Assembly (NCBI GenBank): GCA_010094025.1
Contig: ML991772.1
Coordinates: forward strand, 434,001 to 498,000
Reading direction: 5' to 3'
From: Viridothelium virens
Lineage: Eukaryota; Ascomycota; Dothideomycetes; Trypetheliales; Trypetheliaceae
DNA: 64,000 nucleotides
Shown: positions 1 through 12,100 of the stretch, piece after piece
How positions within the stretch are numbered: position 1 is the stretch's first letter
Layout: each line of letters starts with the position of its first letter
Notes under the pieces: model-generated
Told to the model about the DNA's origin: nothing
Seen by the model: the letters and a program-made list of their open reading frames with translations, nothing else
Database searches by the model: none
Translations under genes and position numbers: made by a program

Positions 1-542
1 CACGGAGGTGGGGAAGGTGAGATGACAGAGAAAAAAGCCGCAGGAGCGATCAATTGGGAAGTCCAGGCAGTCCAGAATGCCGTTGTCAAGCACGCGCAAG
101 GCGCGTTTGGCGATCGCGACGCGGTGACGCGACGTAAATACAGCGAATATTGCGACTGGCGTCCATGTGGGCATATTCTCCGGAGCAAAAAAAGTCCTAT
201 AGCACCATAGGGTGGCGCTTCCGACTCCCCTAGACCCTGGAGACGACGGGTCATAACCAGAATTTTGGCGTTTGCGGGTCATGCAACGGCTGTGCAGCGA
301 TCGACGAGCCGGGCGCGGACGCGATGGGCGACTCATCCACAGACCCGGGATCGTCATCTGATCACCTCATCGTAGATAAAGGAGATGGCATTGTGAGACG
401 GAATCTAGATGTGGTAAAGAACGTCGATGGCTGGAGAAAGCACAAATAGGGTGAAACGCCCCAGATGGTAATGGCGGAGCAGGGTTATCCGTGGTATGTG
501 ATGAACGCGCAAGGATCGGTAACGGGATACGCATGATGTGCG

Positions 543-3500
543 TTAAAAGCAAACCCGGGAATGAGCGTGGGATGAGGTCGAACGCAGTGAAATGGGAGTG
601 CAGACGGAGCAGACGGTGTAGACATGTACGTAATACGTACCTTTTCCGCCTTCCCAGAATCCTGTTCCCTTTTTACCAATGACGGTCGAATGACAGATCC
701 CGCAATCTTCTGGACGATAGTTTTGTTCGCGTGAACCTATTTCGCCGTCAGTTCTACGCTAAGTACCGGTACATGAAGCCATCTAGTCATTGGGTAGACT
801 TACAGAAGCCACTAGAGGACAAGGCAAAGAAAGTTAGCAAAACCAATCCAAATAGCTTTATTCTTAAGCATGGTCATGGTTCAAGAACGCCTCATTGTGA
901 TTGAAACGCTTAGCGTGGGAAACGCCGGCGGACGCGCCGACGCCATAATTATCTCAGGGTCAATGTTTTACCATGCCAGCCAGCAATCATGCTCAAGCGA
1001 GGTGTGGTAAGCTATTAATCATCGTGACAGTCGGAGGATTTGTCGGTGGAGAGGTCCGCCAAACTCAGATAGGGAATTATTGGTCTGATGCGGGGAATAT
1101 AGAGGGCAGTTGATAGTCGGCAACCATTGAGGCGGGGTTACGGACATGGAAGAAAGCACATACCAGATCATTCTATTTGCATGTTCATTGGGGTGGTCAG
1201 AGGCTTCGTCATGGCATCTGTTGAGTATCAGTACCTTGCAGTCAACATATGGTTGGGGGAAATTAGTATCAGGCCATGTCTAATTAGATGTGGCACAACG
1301 CCTCAAGGTTTGTCAGGACACAACGTACTTGTCACAAGCAAAAACCTTGCTGCAGCAAGAAAATCTGCGGGTTTGTAAGCCTTTCATCCCAATGCTAGCA
1401 AGAGTCAAACCCGTACCGAAACCATCGGTACGATTTTCCGTAATGAGCACATCGTCCCCTGCGAGGAAGCTCTTGTCCAGCCACGATCCCCAGTTTCTCT
1501 TTTGGTCTCTTTTTTGGTGGCGCTCGACTGGCTCGTATCGTAGCAGTACTTACAAGGAGGAACTTAATTTCAGGAAGGCGGAAAGCTTTGGATAGCACAC
1601 CACATTAGTATGAAGCTAAGAGAATCGTTGAGAGCCGTCTGGAGATTGACTCACTCATTCTCTTGTGGCACTCGCGGCAAATGGCCATCGTAGATTCGCC
1701 TCGTACAGAAACAACTCCTGGAGTGGGGTGTGGCGTTGAACATTCAGCACATGTAGGAATGAAATGGCTATCACATCATGTCTGAGTGAAACGGTTCTTG
1801 CAAGACATCTCTAGAGGTTGGATCAACTATACCTTGGCAACATGTCGACGACTGTACAGCCCTCTAAATCCAGGTAACCCGCGCGTACGGAGTTTGCATG
1901 CATTAGATCCATCCGGTACCCAGCTTCAAATGGATTGGCGCATTTTTTACACGAGTCCGAACGCATCCCTGAGGCGTCTCCGTTTACGTTGTTCTTCATG
2001 TTATTGATATCTTTGATGTCCTTGCAGCGTTCACACTTGATGGTAATGCTAAGGGAGACAAGCTCGAGAAGTTCAATACCATGAAGCTCCAGAAAGGGGA
2101 ATGAGACCATGATGCCTCGTTCTATAGTAGTTGGGGCACTCGAAGTCGTTCTGTCCTCACCCGAGGCTTCTTCCTCTCCAACACTTTCGTACTCAGAGTC
2201 GGACGTATAAGAACCAGAACTGCTATCACTGTCCTCACCAGCGGTCGTCCACTCAGGCGGTCGAGGAATGATCTTGATATGATTTCGGTCGTCATCTTCT
2301 CCGGTAACCTTGGAGATGGGCCTGGCGTCTTCGTCGGATTTGATTTGTGCCTGATCTATGCTCAATTGCGAGAGATCTGGGCTTTCTGTGGAGGTGTCTC
2401 TCGAGACAGTAGTTGCCATGATATGCATGTTCTGCGTTAGATTATTAATGAAACTTAGTAGTGTTGCCTCTCGACTCTCCATAGCTTTTAGCTCAAAAGC
2501 TTTCTCGACGTTGATTGCTGCTTCTTTATTGACCCCTTCTAGCTCTATGCGGCAGGGATTGAGATTGTAAAGGACTGGAACGATCAAATTGACTTGCTTG
2601 ATTGCTTGAAGGGGAACAGGGAGATCAGATCGTTTACGAGGTTCAATAGGAACGGTAAAGGAAATTCCGTCTGAATGCTTTTCGAACAGCGGAAGCCTAC
2701 CCATACGCGCTTCGAGCTGACGAACATCAGCTTCGCGCTTCATCTGAGCTCTCTGCTTCTGCTCAGAGGTATACTGAGGCTCGCGAGATGTTGGAGCCGT
2801 ACTAGCGGTTGACTCGGTTTGGACTGCTGGACTGCGTTGGCGCAGACTCTCTTGTACAGACACCAGAGGACGTGTGTTTGACACTAATTTGACCGTATCA
2901 GCCTTCTCCATAGATAACAGCCGCTCGAGCTGCTGGTCGAGTCTGTTCATGAGACCGAGAAGAGTAGCGTTAGGATTGCTCGAGAACAAGTCGTCAAACC
3001 CTTTCTCGACGTTGATCTGATACCCACGGCCCATCTCCTTATTCAGGATTCGTAATCTAGGATTGCCGCTTTCCGGATAAGCTGATGGTACAGAAAGTTT
3101 GCATTCCAGTGCAGTGATATCAAACGGAAAGTCCGGATCTGAAGGAGTCATCTTGAAGATGAGAGCGAGTGCATCCCCATCTGCTTGCTCAGACGGCCCG
3201 AAGCGGCGCCGTATCTGACCGATTTGGAACTCTCGCGGATCCTCAAGCTGCTTCCGGGGGACGGGCCTTCCAAAGATGCGCTCCGGGTCAGCGGCAGGCG
3301 CGCCATGTTGTGAGGCTTGGGAGTCTGAGTTGAATGCCCGGGCAAGAGCCGGACCATTCAGCTGATGCTGAGAAGATGATGGCCTCGCAGTTTCGGAATT
3401 TGGAGGCCTTGCTGCCCCTGACTTGCGAGACGGGTTGTGCTCAGTAGATTGGACATGTTCCGGCAGCTTGGTGACATCGTGAAGATAAGGACAAGCGTCG

Positions 3501-4076
3501 CCAGCCCTGCAGCCTAGAATGCATGGAACGGTACGTTAGCAGCTCGTCCCCTAGGTCCGGTGACAGAACAGAGTAATTGAAGTATTGAAGTAGTGAAGTA
3601 CAGGGAAGGATTGATGACCACCCCCACACCAATTGCGGGAACGAATTGAGAGACAGGAAGAAGGAGAAACATGGGGCTGACGTGAGAGAGATTCGCAAAT
3701 CGGAAGTGTGGGGTTGTCACGATATCTTTCAACGAATAACGAGGACACAAAAAGAAGTCAATCATTACCGGACTTTGCGCCAAAGTAACGACAACTTTGC
3801 TGTTTCTTCCCCTTTGGCGCGCGGCGCGGGGTAGACTGAACGGGCTGAGACGTGGCCAGCGCAGAGGCTGATGAAGATCCTGAGAGGTTGGAGGAGTGAG
3901 CAGATGACCGACTTGCAGCAACGGACTTTGCCAGCGCATCAAGGTGGCCAGCCCAGCAACAGACCTGTCCTGTGGCCAGAAGCCGCGCATCAGAACAAGG
4001 ACTTACCGGCACCGTCGGTGATAGAACCAGGCGGCGGAGCAGGAGTTGTATCACTACTCGCCTGAGCTGCGTCCAT
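543..4076 (-). CDS. CCCH and CHY zinc-finger protein (nine recognised exons, 3' end unresolved)
   Basis: Spliced from the ATG at 4076. Exons recognised by conserved coding and GT–AG borders: 4076–4007, 3969–3769, 3513–1833, 1767–1655, 1585–1417, 1364–1329, 1217–1164, 811–804 and 736–641. Splicing at 3769/3513 builds a perfect C-X8-C-X5-C-X3-H (CCCH) finger, CRYFGAKSG then CRAGDACPYLH. A long middle part with alternating charged and Ser-rich stretches follows, then a zinc-binding CERC...CKKC block near 1900. The C-terminal CHY finger starts at GRCAHYGKSYRWFR and continues through CDKCHDEASDHPNEH, a CGFCSREQNY segment built across the 8-nt exon at 804–811, and DCGICH. CHY fingers occur in ubiquitin ligases such as RCHY1, but no RING is seen here; the molecular role of this fungal family is unknown to me. 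The first intron could instead end near 3886 (also in phase). The terminal exon after 641 was not found; reading on unspliced would stop at 543. Confidence 0.82.
804..811 (-). other. 8-nt micro-exon of the CHY zinc-finger gene
   Basis: On the minus strand this is TGGCTTCT, flanked by CTCTAG upstream and GTAAGT downstream. It joins TG at the end of the exon finishing at 1164 to GT at the start of the exon beginning at 736. The result is the codons Cys-Gly-Phe-Cys followed by SREQNY, exactly the zinc-ligand block expected of CHY proteins. The introns on either side are 352 nt (812–1163) and 67 nt (737–803). Without it both frame and two zinc ligands are lost. Confidence 0.75.
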
Positions 4077-6300
4077 GTTGTTGGTTGGGCAGTGGAGAGG
4101 TCGTTTGTAGATGTGACGAAGATCAAGCGACAATTTCCCGTCTGCTCTTACGGGCCAACCAACGGGTCACGAGTAAGGAGATGTCGCGCGTCGCAGCACT
4201 TGAACAATATGGGGTAAAGGTCTGCGGAGGCGGCTGTGGAGGTATCACGACAGCTGACGTGCCCCTGGCTACTGTAAATATCTACTCACTATCGAGGTCC
4301 GATGACCAGATTTAGAGAGAAGCGACGAGTCACTGCGTTGACTGCGTTGACTGCATCCCATCGTCCAACTGTCCATTGCTCCCACATGGATGAGTCGAAC
4401 CTCGTCTGTGTGACTCACGTAATAGGGTTGACTGACGAAAGCAGCGACGAGCATAGAACCAAAACTTTTCTAACTTCACAACAGATGGGAGTACATGCGG
4501 TATTACTGTTGCATCTCCTGGCCGAAACCTACCTAGTACATAACATGATGTCTGAGTCTCACTCTGGGCACATCCCGTAAGGACTTCCTCTTGAAGGATC
4601 AAGGCCCGGCCCAGCACGCGATATCCGTTCAGCCCAGGCTGACGAGTGATCCGTTGGCGTGTAGGGCTGGCGGAGGTACAGGTGGTACATGGAGATACAT
4701 GACGTCTGGATGAGTGCGTACCCGTTACAAGGCCAACGGACATCACCACCCTATTCCGGGCACCGGTCGTTGGCATTTCTCCCGCTCCACTCATGCATTG
4801 AGGCAATCGTAATCTAAATCTTAATAGCAGCTTCGCGACTGCCGAACGCAGCATCATGCCACGCGTAAGGGGAGAATTTGGGGAAATGCACACATTGATG
4901 CTCTGGGCTCTGCGGAACCCCCAGAATGCTTCCTACATTGGGCCAGCCAACGCCGACATGGTTCCGGAAGAGGCTGCCTGGTTCTCGACGTCCTCCCTCG
5001 TTTGGGAAAGCAGGAGGCGTTGGGCGCCACCCGTCAAGGTTCCGAAAAAAACCCTCAAGACGCGAGGCCCCATAATTCTCGAGACTTTCCGGCCACCAGA
5101 TCGCGGAATCTGGCCCAGCTCCCTGTCACCCTCGGACGCCATTTGTCCATGTCCGGTGTCTAGATCCGGGGGGGTAGAGAGACAAACGGAGGGGGTACGG
5201 AGAGAGGAGGGAAGATGCCTACAACAGAGGCGGCAAATGAGCGCGTTCGCATACGTCTTGACGCTCACAAGTAACTGGGCGCGCCTAATGCATGTGTGAG
5301 CCTTCCGTCCGCTGCTGGCGGCATTGGCCTGCATGACATGTGAGCATGGGGTAAGCTGCTGCAAGTCAATCAACATGGCCGCGCCTAAGCGATGATGATG
5401 ATGATGATTCAGAAAGGCGGTAAGCGGTCGCACTCGACGAATCCTATTGCCGGCCGCGCCGTCTGGCCCTTCGTTGGGGAGCACCTAAGCAGGGAGCACA
5501 ATCTAGAGTACCTACCTTACTTATCCATTGTCGATTCTTGGTGGAGCAATGAGCGATTCTGGTCACGCTTGAACTTTACAGTCACATGCACGACACGTCA
5601 ATGTCAGGGAAGCTAGTTGTATTCAACATTTGCATTATCATTCCATCCACGTAGGGTGGTGGCTTTTTGTGGGAACTCATCGTTCGACCAACTGAGTAGA
5701 TACATGCGTTCGGTGCTCGTGAAAGCGGATGACCCTTCTTGGAGCGCCAAATTATGTCCCCTGTAGGAAAAAGGACCTTCGCAGAGCCAGGTGCCGCTTG
5801 TAACCTTGCCCATCATAACTGAACCAGTGGGATTGCTCCGTCTCATCAAAAAGTAAAAGTACATGGAATGCGTAGTGGTACATTGTGCCGCCTGAGCAGC
5901 ATCGATGTGAAACGCCAGTGAGAGATGGCCGGTGACGCAAAGGTCAGCGAGACCACCTTCGAGAAGTAGAAGTTGAATTAGCCCTGTCAGCTTATCGGGT
6001 TGTGCGCCCCCAAGCTGACCATCCGGACGGATAAGATGCTATGCAGAGAAAGGCATCAGAAAATCTTAGCATCGTGTGCTGCTCGTACTACTGGCACCAC
6101 TGGTACCAAGTAAATAGAGTCGCAGATCAGTGTTTTAATAAACCGCCAGAATTTTGGAATTGACCAGACTTGCGCCGTGCGCTCGATTGCAGACCGGTGG
6201 AAACAAATCATGATAAACAAGCCAACGCCGGCTTGCTAAAATGCACGAGGGAAAGCCGTCCATAGTGAAAAATTGTTGATTGTGTAAATAGCACTCATGA
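4077..6300. other. Intergenic region, no gene recognised
   Basis: This holds the promoter and 5' leader of the CCCH/CHY gene at its left end and the 3' flank of the DUF1752 gene at its right. Several open frames of 140–190 codons lie on both strands (for example 4330–4893 minus, 4856–5299 plus, 4933–5484 minus). They overlap one another antisense, have no domain signature and no steady codon preference, so I do not call them. A short (GAT)n run sits at 5391–5407. Confidence 0.5.
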
Positions 6301-8125
6301 CTACCATCCTTTGCGATGGAAATCCTGTAGTCCTTGATCAAAGTACTCGTTCCAGGATTGGTCATTTGAGGCCTTTTTGTTCATAAGAGGTCCTGTTTCT
6401 TTTGGAACTTTTGGTTCTCCAGGGTATTGTTGAAGATTTTTGACATCAATAGACGTATGTCTACGCTTAAGCGCAGCTGCGGACGTGCTGTTTTTTTGTT
6501 GTCGTTCCCAAAGAAGGTTTTTTCGAAGGGATTCGGTGAGTTCGGTGGAAAGCATATTGCGACGAGTAGTCCGCGGTGAAAGAGCGGGTTGATGTGTGTT
6601 GGAGGTAGTCATAATGATCGGCTTCGACTGAGGAATTTGTTTCCCCTTCATTTCGAGTCCTGGTTCATCGTCATCCGGCGATGCCGCCAGAGACGGCCCG
6701 TTGGGTGTTGATGTCCGTGATCTTCGTAAGGCGGGCGTCGAACGCGATGCAGCATTTTGAAGCGCAGTAGCCCGTTCTGGCTCGTGTATCATGGTCGTTA
6801 GTAGTGACCGACGTGATACAAGATTTGGCTTCGATTCGACGCGTTGGAACATCTGCTTATCGTCAAGACTGGACGGGCCACTGTCGTCTCCATCGTCTTC
6901 CCAGTCGTCTTCGTCCTCATCGTCATCAATGGCGCTTTCAGACACTTCTTCCTCCTCATCCTCGTCTTCATCCTCGTCCTCCTCCTCATCCGACTCAAAC
7001 ACCTCCTCATTCTCCTCAACCGCGTCCTTTATGGTGCGTGTGGTGACTTCGTCCATGAATGAGGTTTGCTTCTTGGTACTTACAGGCCGTTTCAAGCCCT
7101 CTGAGAGGGAGCTGCGCGGAGCATGAGACATATGGATGTCTAGGGAACTCTCCGGCTCATCTGATGAACCAGCACCGATTTGGAACATGGCACCCTTAGT
7201 TTTGGATTTGCGTAATATTGGAACAGGTTCCGGTGATAATTGTGCTTGCGACGGAGACCTGTACGATGAGGAGATTTGACCGACCGAAAAGCCACGTACG
7301 ATGCTGTGGCTGCTCATGTCTGTAGTGTTTGAATCCGAGTCGTTAGCGCGGAGTTGTGTTGATTCGGATGAACCTTGACTGTCTAGGGTGGTGGCCACCG
7401 TGGAGGCGACAGTCGAGGCCGAAAGTTCCGGACCTAGCGGACGTGGCGAAGATGAGCGAGGTGTTCGGTCCTCCGCATGTGGGGAGTTCCGAGGTTCGGA
7501 ATTTCCGTTTTGTGCCTTATTCAGCTCACTGACATGTACGGATGTGTTGGAGGACCTCTTTGGAAGTGGTGACAGAGGCTCGAGTTTATCCCTTTCTTTG
7601 ATAGAAGACATAATCTTTTCGAGATCGACGGGCGAGATGTGCCTTTCTCTCCCTCGGCTCCGGCCCTCGATAGAATCGTAGCTGCGCAGTTCTGGTCGAG
7701 CGAATTCAAAGGCAGAACGATCGGGAAGCGAGGACGGGGTGGCGTGCTCGTTTGAGTCATCGGAATCGACACTCGACGAAAGTGATGGCACCGACATGTC
7801 CTCAGTTTTGGGTCTCCTCGGTATTGTCCACTGGGGACAGGACATGAATTGTGGTTGTTGTTCTGGTGCACAGCAGAAGGTTTCACGGTTCCATAATCGC
7901 CAGCTCAGATTCTCTAGGCGCTTGCCATTCTCCATAACTTCGGAGCATTTGGAGAAAACTGTTGAAGATGAATGATTAGTGGGTTTGCACCGCTACAGGG
8001 CAAGCAAAAGTCAAACAGCTCTTACCCGACCACATGCCAAACAGGTTTTGGACGTTGTGCGTATCGATTGTGTGGATCTTAGGAAAATCGACGCTGAGCA
8101 GAGACTGCTCAGGCCGGAAAGGCAT
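6301..8125 (-). CDS. AreA-like N-terminal (DUF1752) / DUF3295 protein
   Basis: Two exons: 8125–8026 and 7958–6301, with a 67-nt intron (7959–8025). The N-terminus carries the DUF1752 block, seen as VFSKCSEVMENGKRLENLSW; this segment is shared with the extreme N-terminus of GATA nitrogen regulators of the AreA type, but no GATA zinc finger follows. The middle is Ser/Pro-rich and has an acidic run of Asp and Glu around residues 340–385. The C-terminus carries the DUF3295 block, with TRRNMLSTELTESLRKNLLW followed by a basic stretch, and ends near FHRKGW. About 580 residues, probably a nuclear or cytosolic regulator, exact role not established. The ATG at 8125 is the first in frame. Coding-like sequence continues upstream of it to a stop, reading NLPNIRNLDFTIGSLKGIDI, so a further 5' exon is likely. 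Confidence 0.8.
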
Positions 8126-9004
8126 CTCGTCGATGTCGATTCCTTTTAGCGAACCTATGGTGAAGTCGAGATTGCGAATGTTGGGTAGATTTGCTGGGCC
8201 GGTTAAGGCGGGATTGCGTCAGGATCGACCGACGCGCGAGGGCATTGACAGTCGGTAACAGGACAGAGCCGAGCCACTTGAGTCGTCGTCGTCGCAGTCG
8301 TGAATTTGCGTATACTTGGACAGATTCGCGATGAGGACGGCAGCCGATGAGAGGTCGACTCCAAGCAGCAGATGACGGGCGACGGAAGCGAGCGTGGAGG
8401 TGCAGGTAGGAATAGTGGAGTGAAGTGGAGGAAGACGGCGGTAGTTCTTTGTTGCAGCGAGCGACGGAATGCTGGGGAGGCAGGGCAGCTGGTTTTGTTA
8501 TGCGCAGCAAGACAGCTGGAGCCAGAAGTGTTTGCGGGCCTAGGTGGAGGACGCAGTGATGACGGACGCAATTACGGTGAAGGGACTGGGAGGGTACATA
8601 TGGCAGGTGGCGGAGTAGAGAGGTCCGGGTACAAGTACTTGCAGCGGGCCAGGCCAAACGTTCGCAGGGAACACGCCTGACAGTGGGCACGCGGTAACCA
8701 AGGGCTAGCGTGGGAGGGAACGAGCACGGTACTCAGTTGAGGGATGGAAACGGAGGCCGAGTCGCTGTGACTTGGCGTGCGGGAGACAGGTGTGGGCAGG
8801 TGTGTGTGGGCATAAGTGGGCAGATGAGCAACGGCCGACAACGAGGCGCTGGCAGTCACATCTGGCACATCTGGCACATCTAGCACATCTGGGCAGCCAA
8901 AGGAGTGCTCGCACGACTTGCTTTTTGGCCACGACGGGGTGACGGGGTTGATGGGATGTGTTAGTAGTCAGTACGCCAGAAGACAGGCTGGCGGGTAACA
9001 GGTA

Positions 9005-9022
9005 CCGCTACCGCTACCGCTA
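9005..9022. repeat. Short (CCGCTA)3 tandem repeat
   Basis: Three perfect copies of a 6-nt unit, CCGCTA. It sits 35 bp before a second, longer direct repeat. On the minus strand it reads as Gly-Ser repeats in a 145-codon frame (8968–9405) that I do not call a gene. Confidence 0.7.
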
Positions 9023-9057
9023 CGTTTCGCTCTCACGCCCCATGCTACTTTTCCCCC

Positions 9058-9102
9058 CATGCCATCCATGCCACCCATGATGTCCATGCCATCCATGCCA
9101 CC
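9058..9102. repeat. 18-bp direct repeat with 9-bp spacer
   Basis: An 18-bp unit, CATGCCATCCATGCCACC, occurs twice without mismatch (9058–9075 and 9085–9102), separated by CATGATGTC. The unit is itself made of two CATGCCA-type half copies, so this is a small minisatellite. There are only two copies, so it is not a CRISPR array. Confidence 0.75.
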
Positions 9103-12100
9103 CCGTGCCTTCGCTCGACCACCGCCCAAGGCTTCCGCATCCCCATCTTTAGCGCCGATTATAGCATCTGGAAGGGCGTCATGTCGGCCAGGGATCCCCC
9201 AGCCACCTACCCAGCCCGCATTCCCCTGTACAAAGTGCCGGGATCTCGGGAATTGAAAGGTCAGCCATCGTGCCATGTTGGCTCTGGTGCCAGGAATAGC
9301 CACGCTACGTAACTCCCCCGTGAGAAGCCTCGGTACAGTACAGGGTGACAGGCCACGCGAGGAGATGGACTGACGTGGGGGCACGGAGCTTTGACTAGTA
9401 GGCAAGGTGGTAAGGTCGAATTCCTGACTCTGTTACGGCAGCGGTTGGCAGCCAGCCCATGATACTTCATATCTTGATGGCAGTCCAGACAGTAACGGAA
9501 ACACCAAAGGAGATTGAGTGCCAGTGCGAGCCAAGCCATTCGTCCTTCTCAACAGACCATGGTCCATCTCGTGATGATGTTCCTAGAGGCAGGCACCGTC
9601 TCGGAATGCTCCGTGGACGCTTCAGCAGCCTTGTGGAGCAACATCCATCGGCGGAGTGAGACGCCGAACGAAGGTTTCCCTTCCACTCTTCCAGAAGCCA
9701 TGCTCGTGCGCCGCTGACTCGTGCCCATCTCCACCAATGCCCTCCTGGGACCGATTGGGCATACATTATTATTGCCCGTGCTTAATCCATGAGACAGGCA
9801 ACGCCGGCCAAATGCAGACATTTGGCTGGACTTCGTGCAGATTCTGCCAGAGCCTCGAAGCTTTCTGGAAGAATGGGAATTCTCGTCCACAGGATGGAAT
9901 TCGCCAGACTGTCGTACATGCACGATAATTATGGCAATATTGAAGCCCTACAGCTGGACATTAGCACGATAATCCATTCTCTCGTCTCGCCGCTGCGCAT
10001 GGACAACGACTGCCCGTGGCGAGATTAACACAAAAGGGAACAATATTTGCCCCAAACGTCTTTCAGCTGTCCTAGGCACCTCCGAAAAAAACATTGCTAA
10101 CTGACTACGTTACTGCTTCCGTCCGAATGGGCTTTGAACAACTAGTCGAAACATTTACCGTCTGGTTCGTGGCGGAAAGTTTGCGAAAGCACTGGTCCTG
10201 GCACTTGCATTAATTTTTGGCTTCAAGTGGCAAGTTCGCCGGAAGTTTAAAAACCTTGGATCGATGACGTTTCATCTCTACCAGAACATTTCATCTCACG
10301 ATAGTATCACAGGATTACCTGAAAACTTTCATTGTCTGCGCCTACTGACGTCGATGCGAGTCGCCTCCATTGGGGCAATTAAGCCTCTGCGCCACGTATC
10401 AAGTCGCTGCCAAAGTAATTCGACCTTCTCCATTGAGACAGCAGAGCCGGGGAGATCCCGAACGTGCTCCGCATACCACCGTTGGAGGCAGGATGACACT
10501 CATGCGATACGCTTATCGCAACCAGGCAAAGCAATCTAGAAGGAAAAACTTTATGTCAGATCAGATGAGTGAAAAGGAGGGTTGCTAATGAAATAATGCG
10601 ATGTGGGAGATTTGTGGTTTTGTGGGTTTTGAGACACCACGTATCGCCCGCTCCCACGTTACGAACGAGTTTAGGAAGTTGCAGAAGCGAGGCGTATCTG
10701 CGTGACCACCGAGTGCTTTGCTGTACAAGAAGACCATTCCTCGTGGAAAGGGTGATCATTTGGTAAGCTACCGCTCTACTTTGGTTGAGAGCTTGATAAA
10801 TCCTGAAGACTACTCTACCGCCGAATCAGGCCAGGGAAGAGCCATCATGTGCTACACGCCGTACATCGACCAGGTCTGCAGCCTAGTCCTCGTACATTCG
10901 TTAACGCTTTGGTTTCAATGCGTTGTTCGTTCGCCACGGCCCGTTGCAACACCGGACGATCATTTTCGTTCGCTCTGTTCGCCTACTCATGAGCGGCTGC
11001 CTGGCGATGGTAAGGCAATTGGACATCGGATAGCCCGAGTACCCCGACCTTCACGTTTGGCGGTAGAGGAGATTGTAGAAATGCAACGGTCACATGTATT
11101 GATAAATGAGGGGCAAAACACCGGTACGTACGCAAGGACAACAAGTATGCGCATCCATCTCCTCACCGCATTTCCACGTAGTCTGCCGCCCTTTAGTCGG
11201 CACTTTCCCTACCATGTGCTTGAGCAAGTTCTGTCGCCTGTGGAATGGGTTGACACTTTGATGATCTCGGTCGCGTGAGGAGTAAAAGCTTCCTCGGTAG
11301 AGCATCAACTTCATCTGGGCTCTCGACTGGCAAAGTAATAATGCCTGGGTGCCTGGCCTCGATGTTCTTCCTCGTGATCGTCAAACTCTGCGACGCGACC
11401 AGGGCCTCACGATCTGGACAATGTACCCCGCGGATACGTAGGTGCACGGCGCTGAGGAGGTGGCCAAAGATGTAACTAGAAAGTCTCGACTGGGGCCGCC
11501 CCCGCAAAAAAGTAACGAGTGAAATGACAAACCACGTGCCCTTCTGAGGATCTTCGGCCAGGGACGTGGGCAGACAAGCCGACTCGCTCATCCAATGCAG
11601 GGACCACAACCTTCTCACCAGCAGCATCCACGATTCCTTCGTTCCTTGGCCGGTTCGTACAAATCGTTTCACTGCAACGAGTACTGGCTTCTGACCTTCA
11701 TACAAGCTTCGGCTTACTCCAGGGTGTAGTTGAGCGATTTGGAATTCACTCCTTTCTGGCTCCTTCATATCATTTCTGATTCACCGATTTTTCTCCTGAA
11801 TCCAGGGCTTGCACAGTAACTGCCTTGCCGTACGGAGCCCCTCCGAGTTGCCAGACTTATTGATGCTCTCCAAGAGCTGAATGGAGCCCATTCATGGCAG
11901 AAATCGCTTCTAGAGTCCTCGACGTTAAACAACTACTGTAGGACGGTCCTCTCGTTGCATCTGATAAGCTTCCACTGTCAACGCCAAGATAGGCTAGAGA
12001 GAGGAGATCTAATTGGTGACCTCGGCCGGCATTTGTATGTGTAACGGCATTCTTGCATTCTCGTCAGCCTTAGGGAATAAGGGACCAATTGCAGAGCAAG

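Noticed and set aside
4380-4410. tRNA B-box-like GGTTCGACTC on the minus strand
   Set aside because: The flanking bases do not form a T-stem and no acceptor or anticodon stem was found.
9058-9102. Direct repeats with a spacer (CRISPR-like)
   Set aside because: Only two copies in a eukaryotic nuclear sequence; a simple minisatellite.
8968-9405. 145-codon minus frame with Gly-Met-Asp repeats
   Set aside because: The repeats come from a small DNA minisatellite; no other coding evidence.
10718-11768. Two open frames of 186 and 191 codons on opposite strands
   Set aside because: They overlap antisense, have no domain, no codon bias and no intron support; both look like chance frames in a gene-poor stretch.
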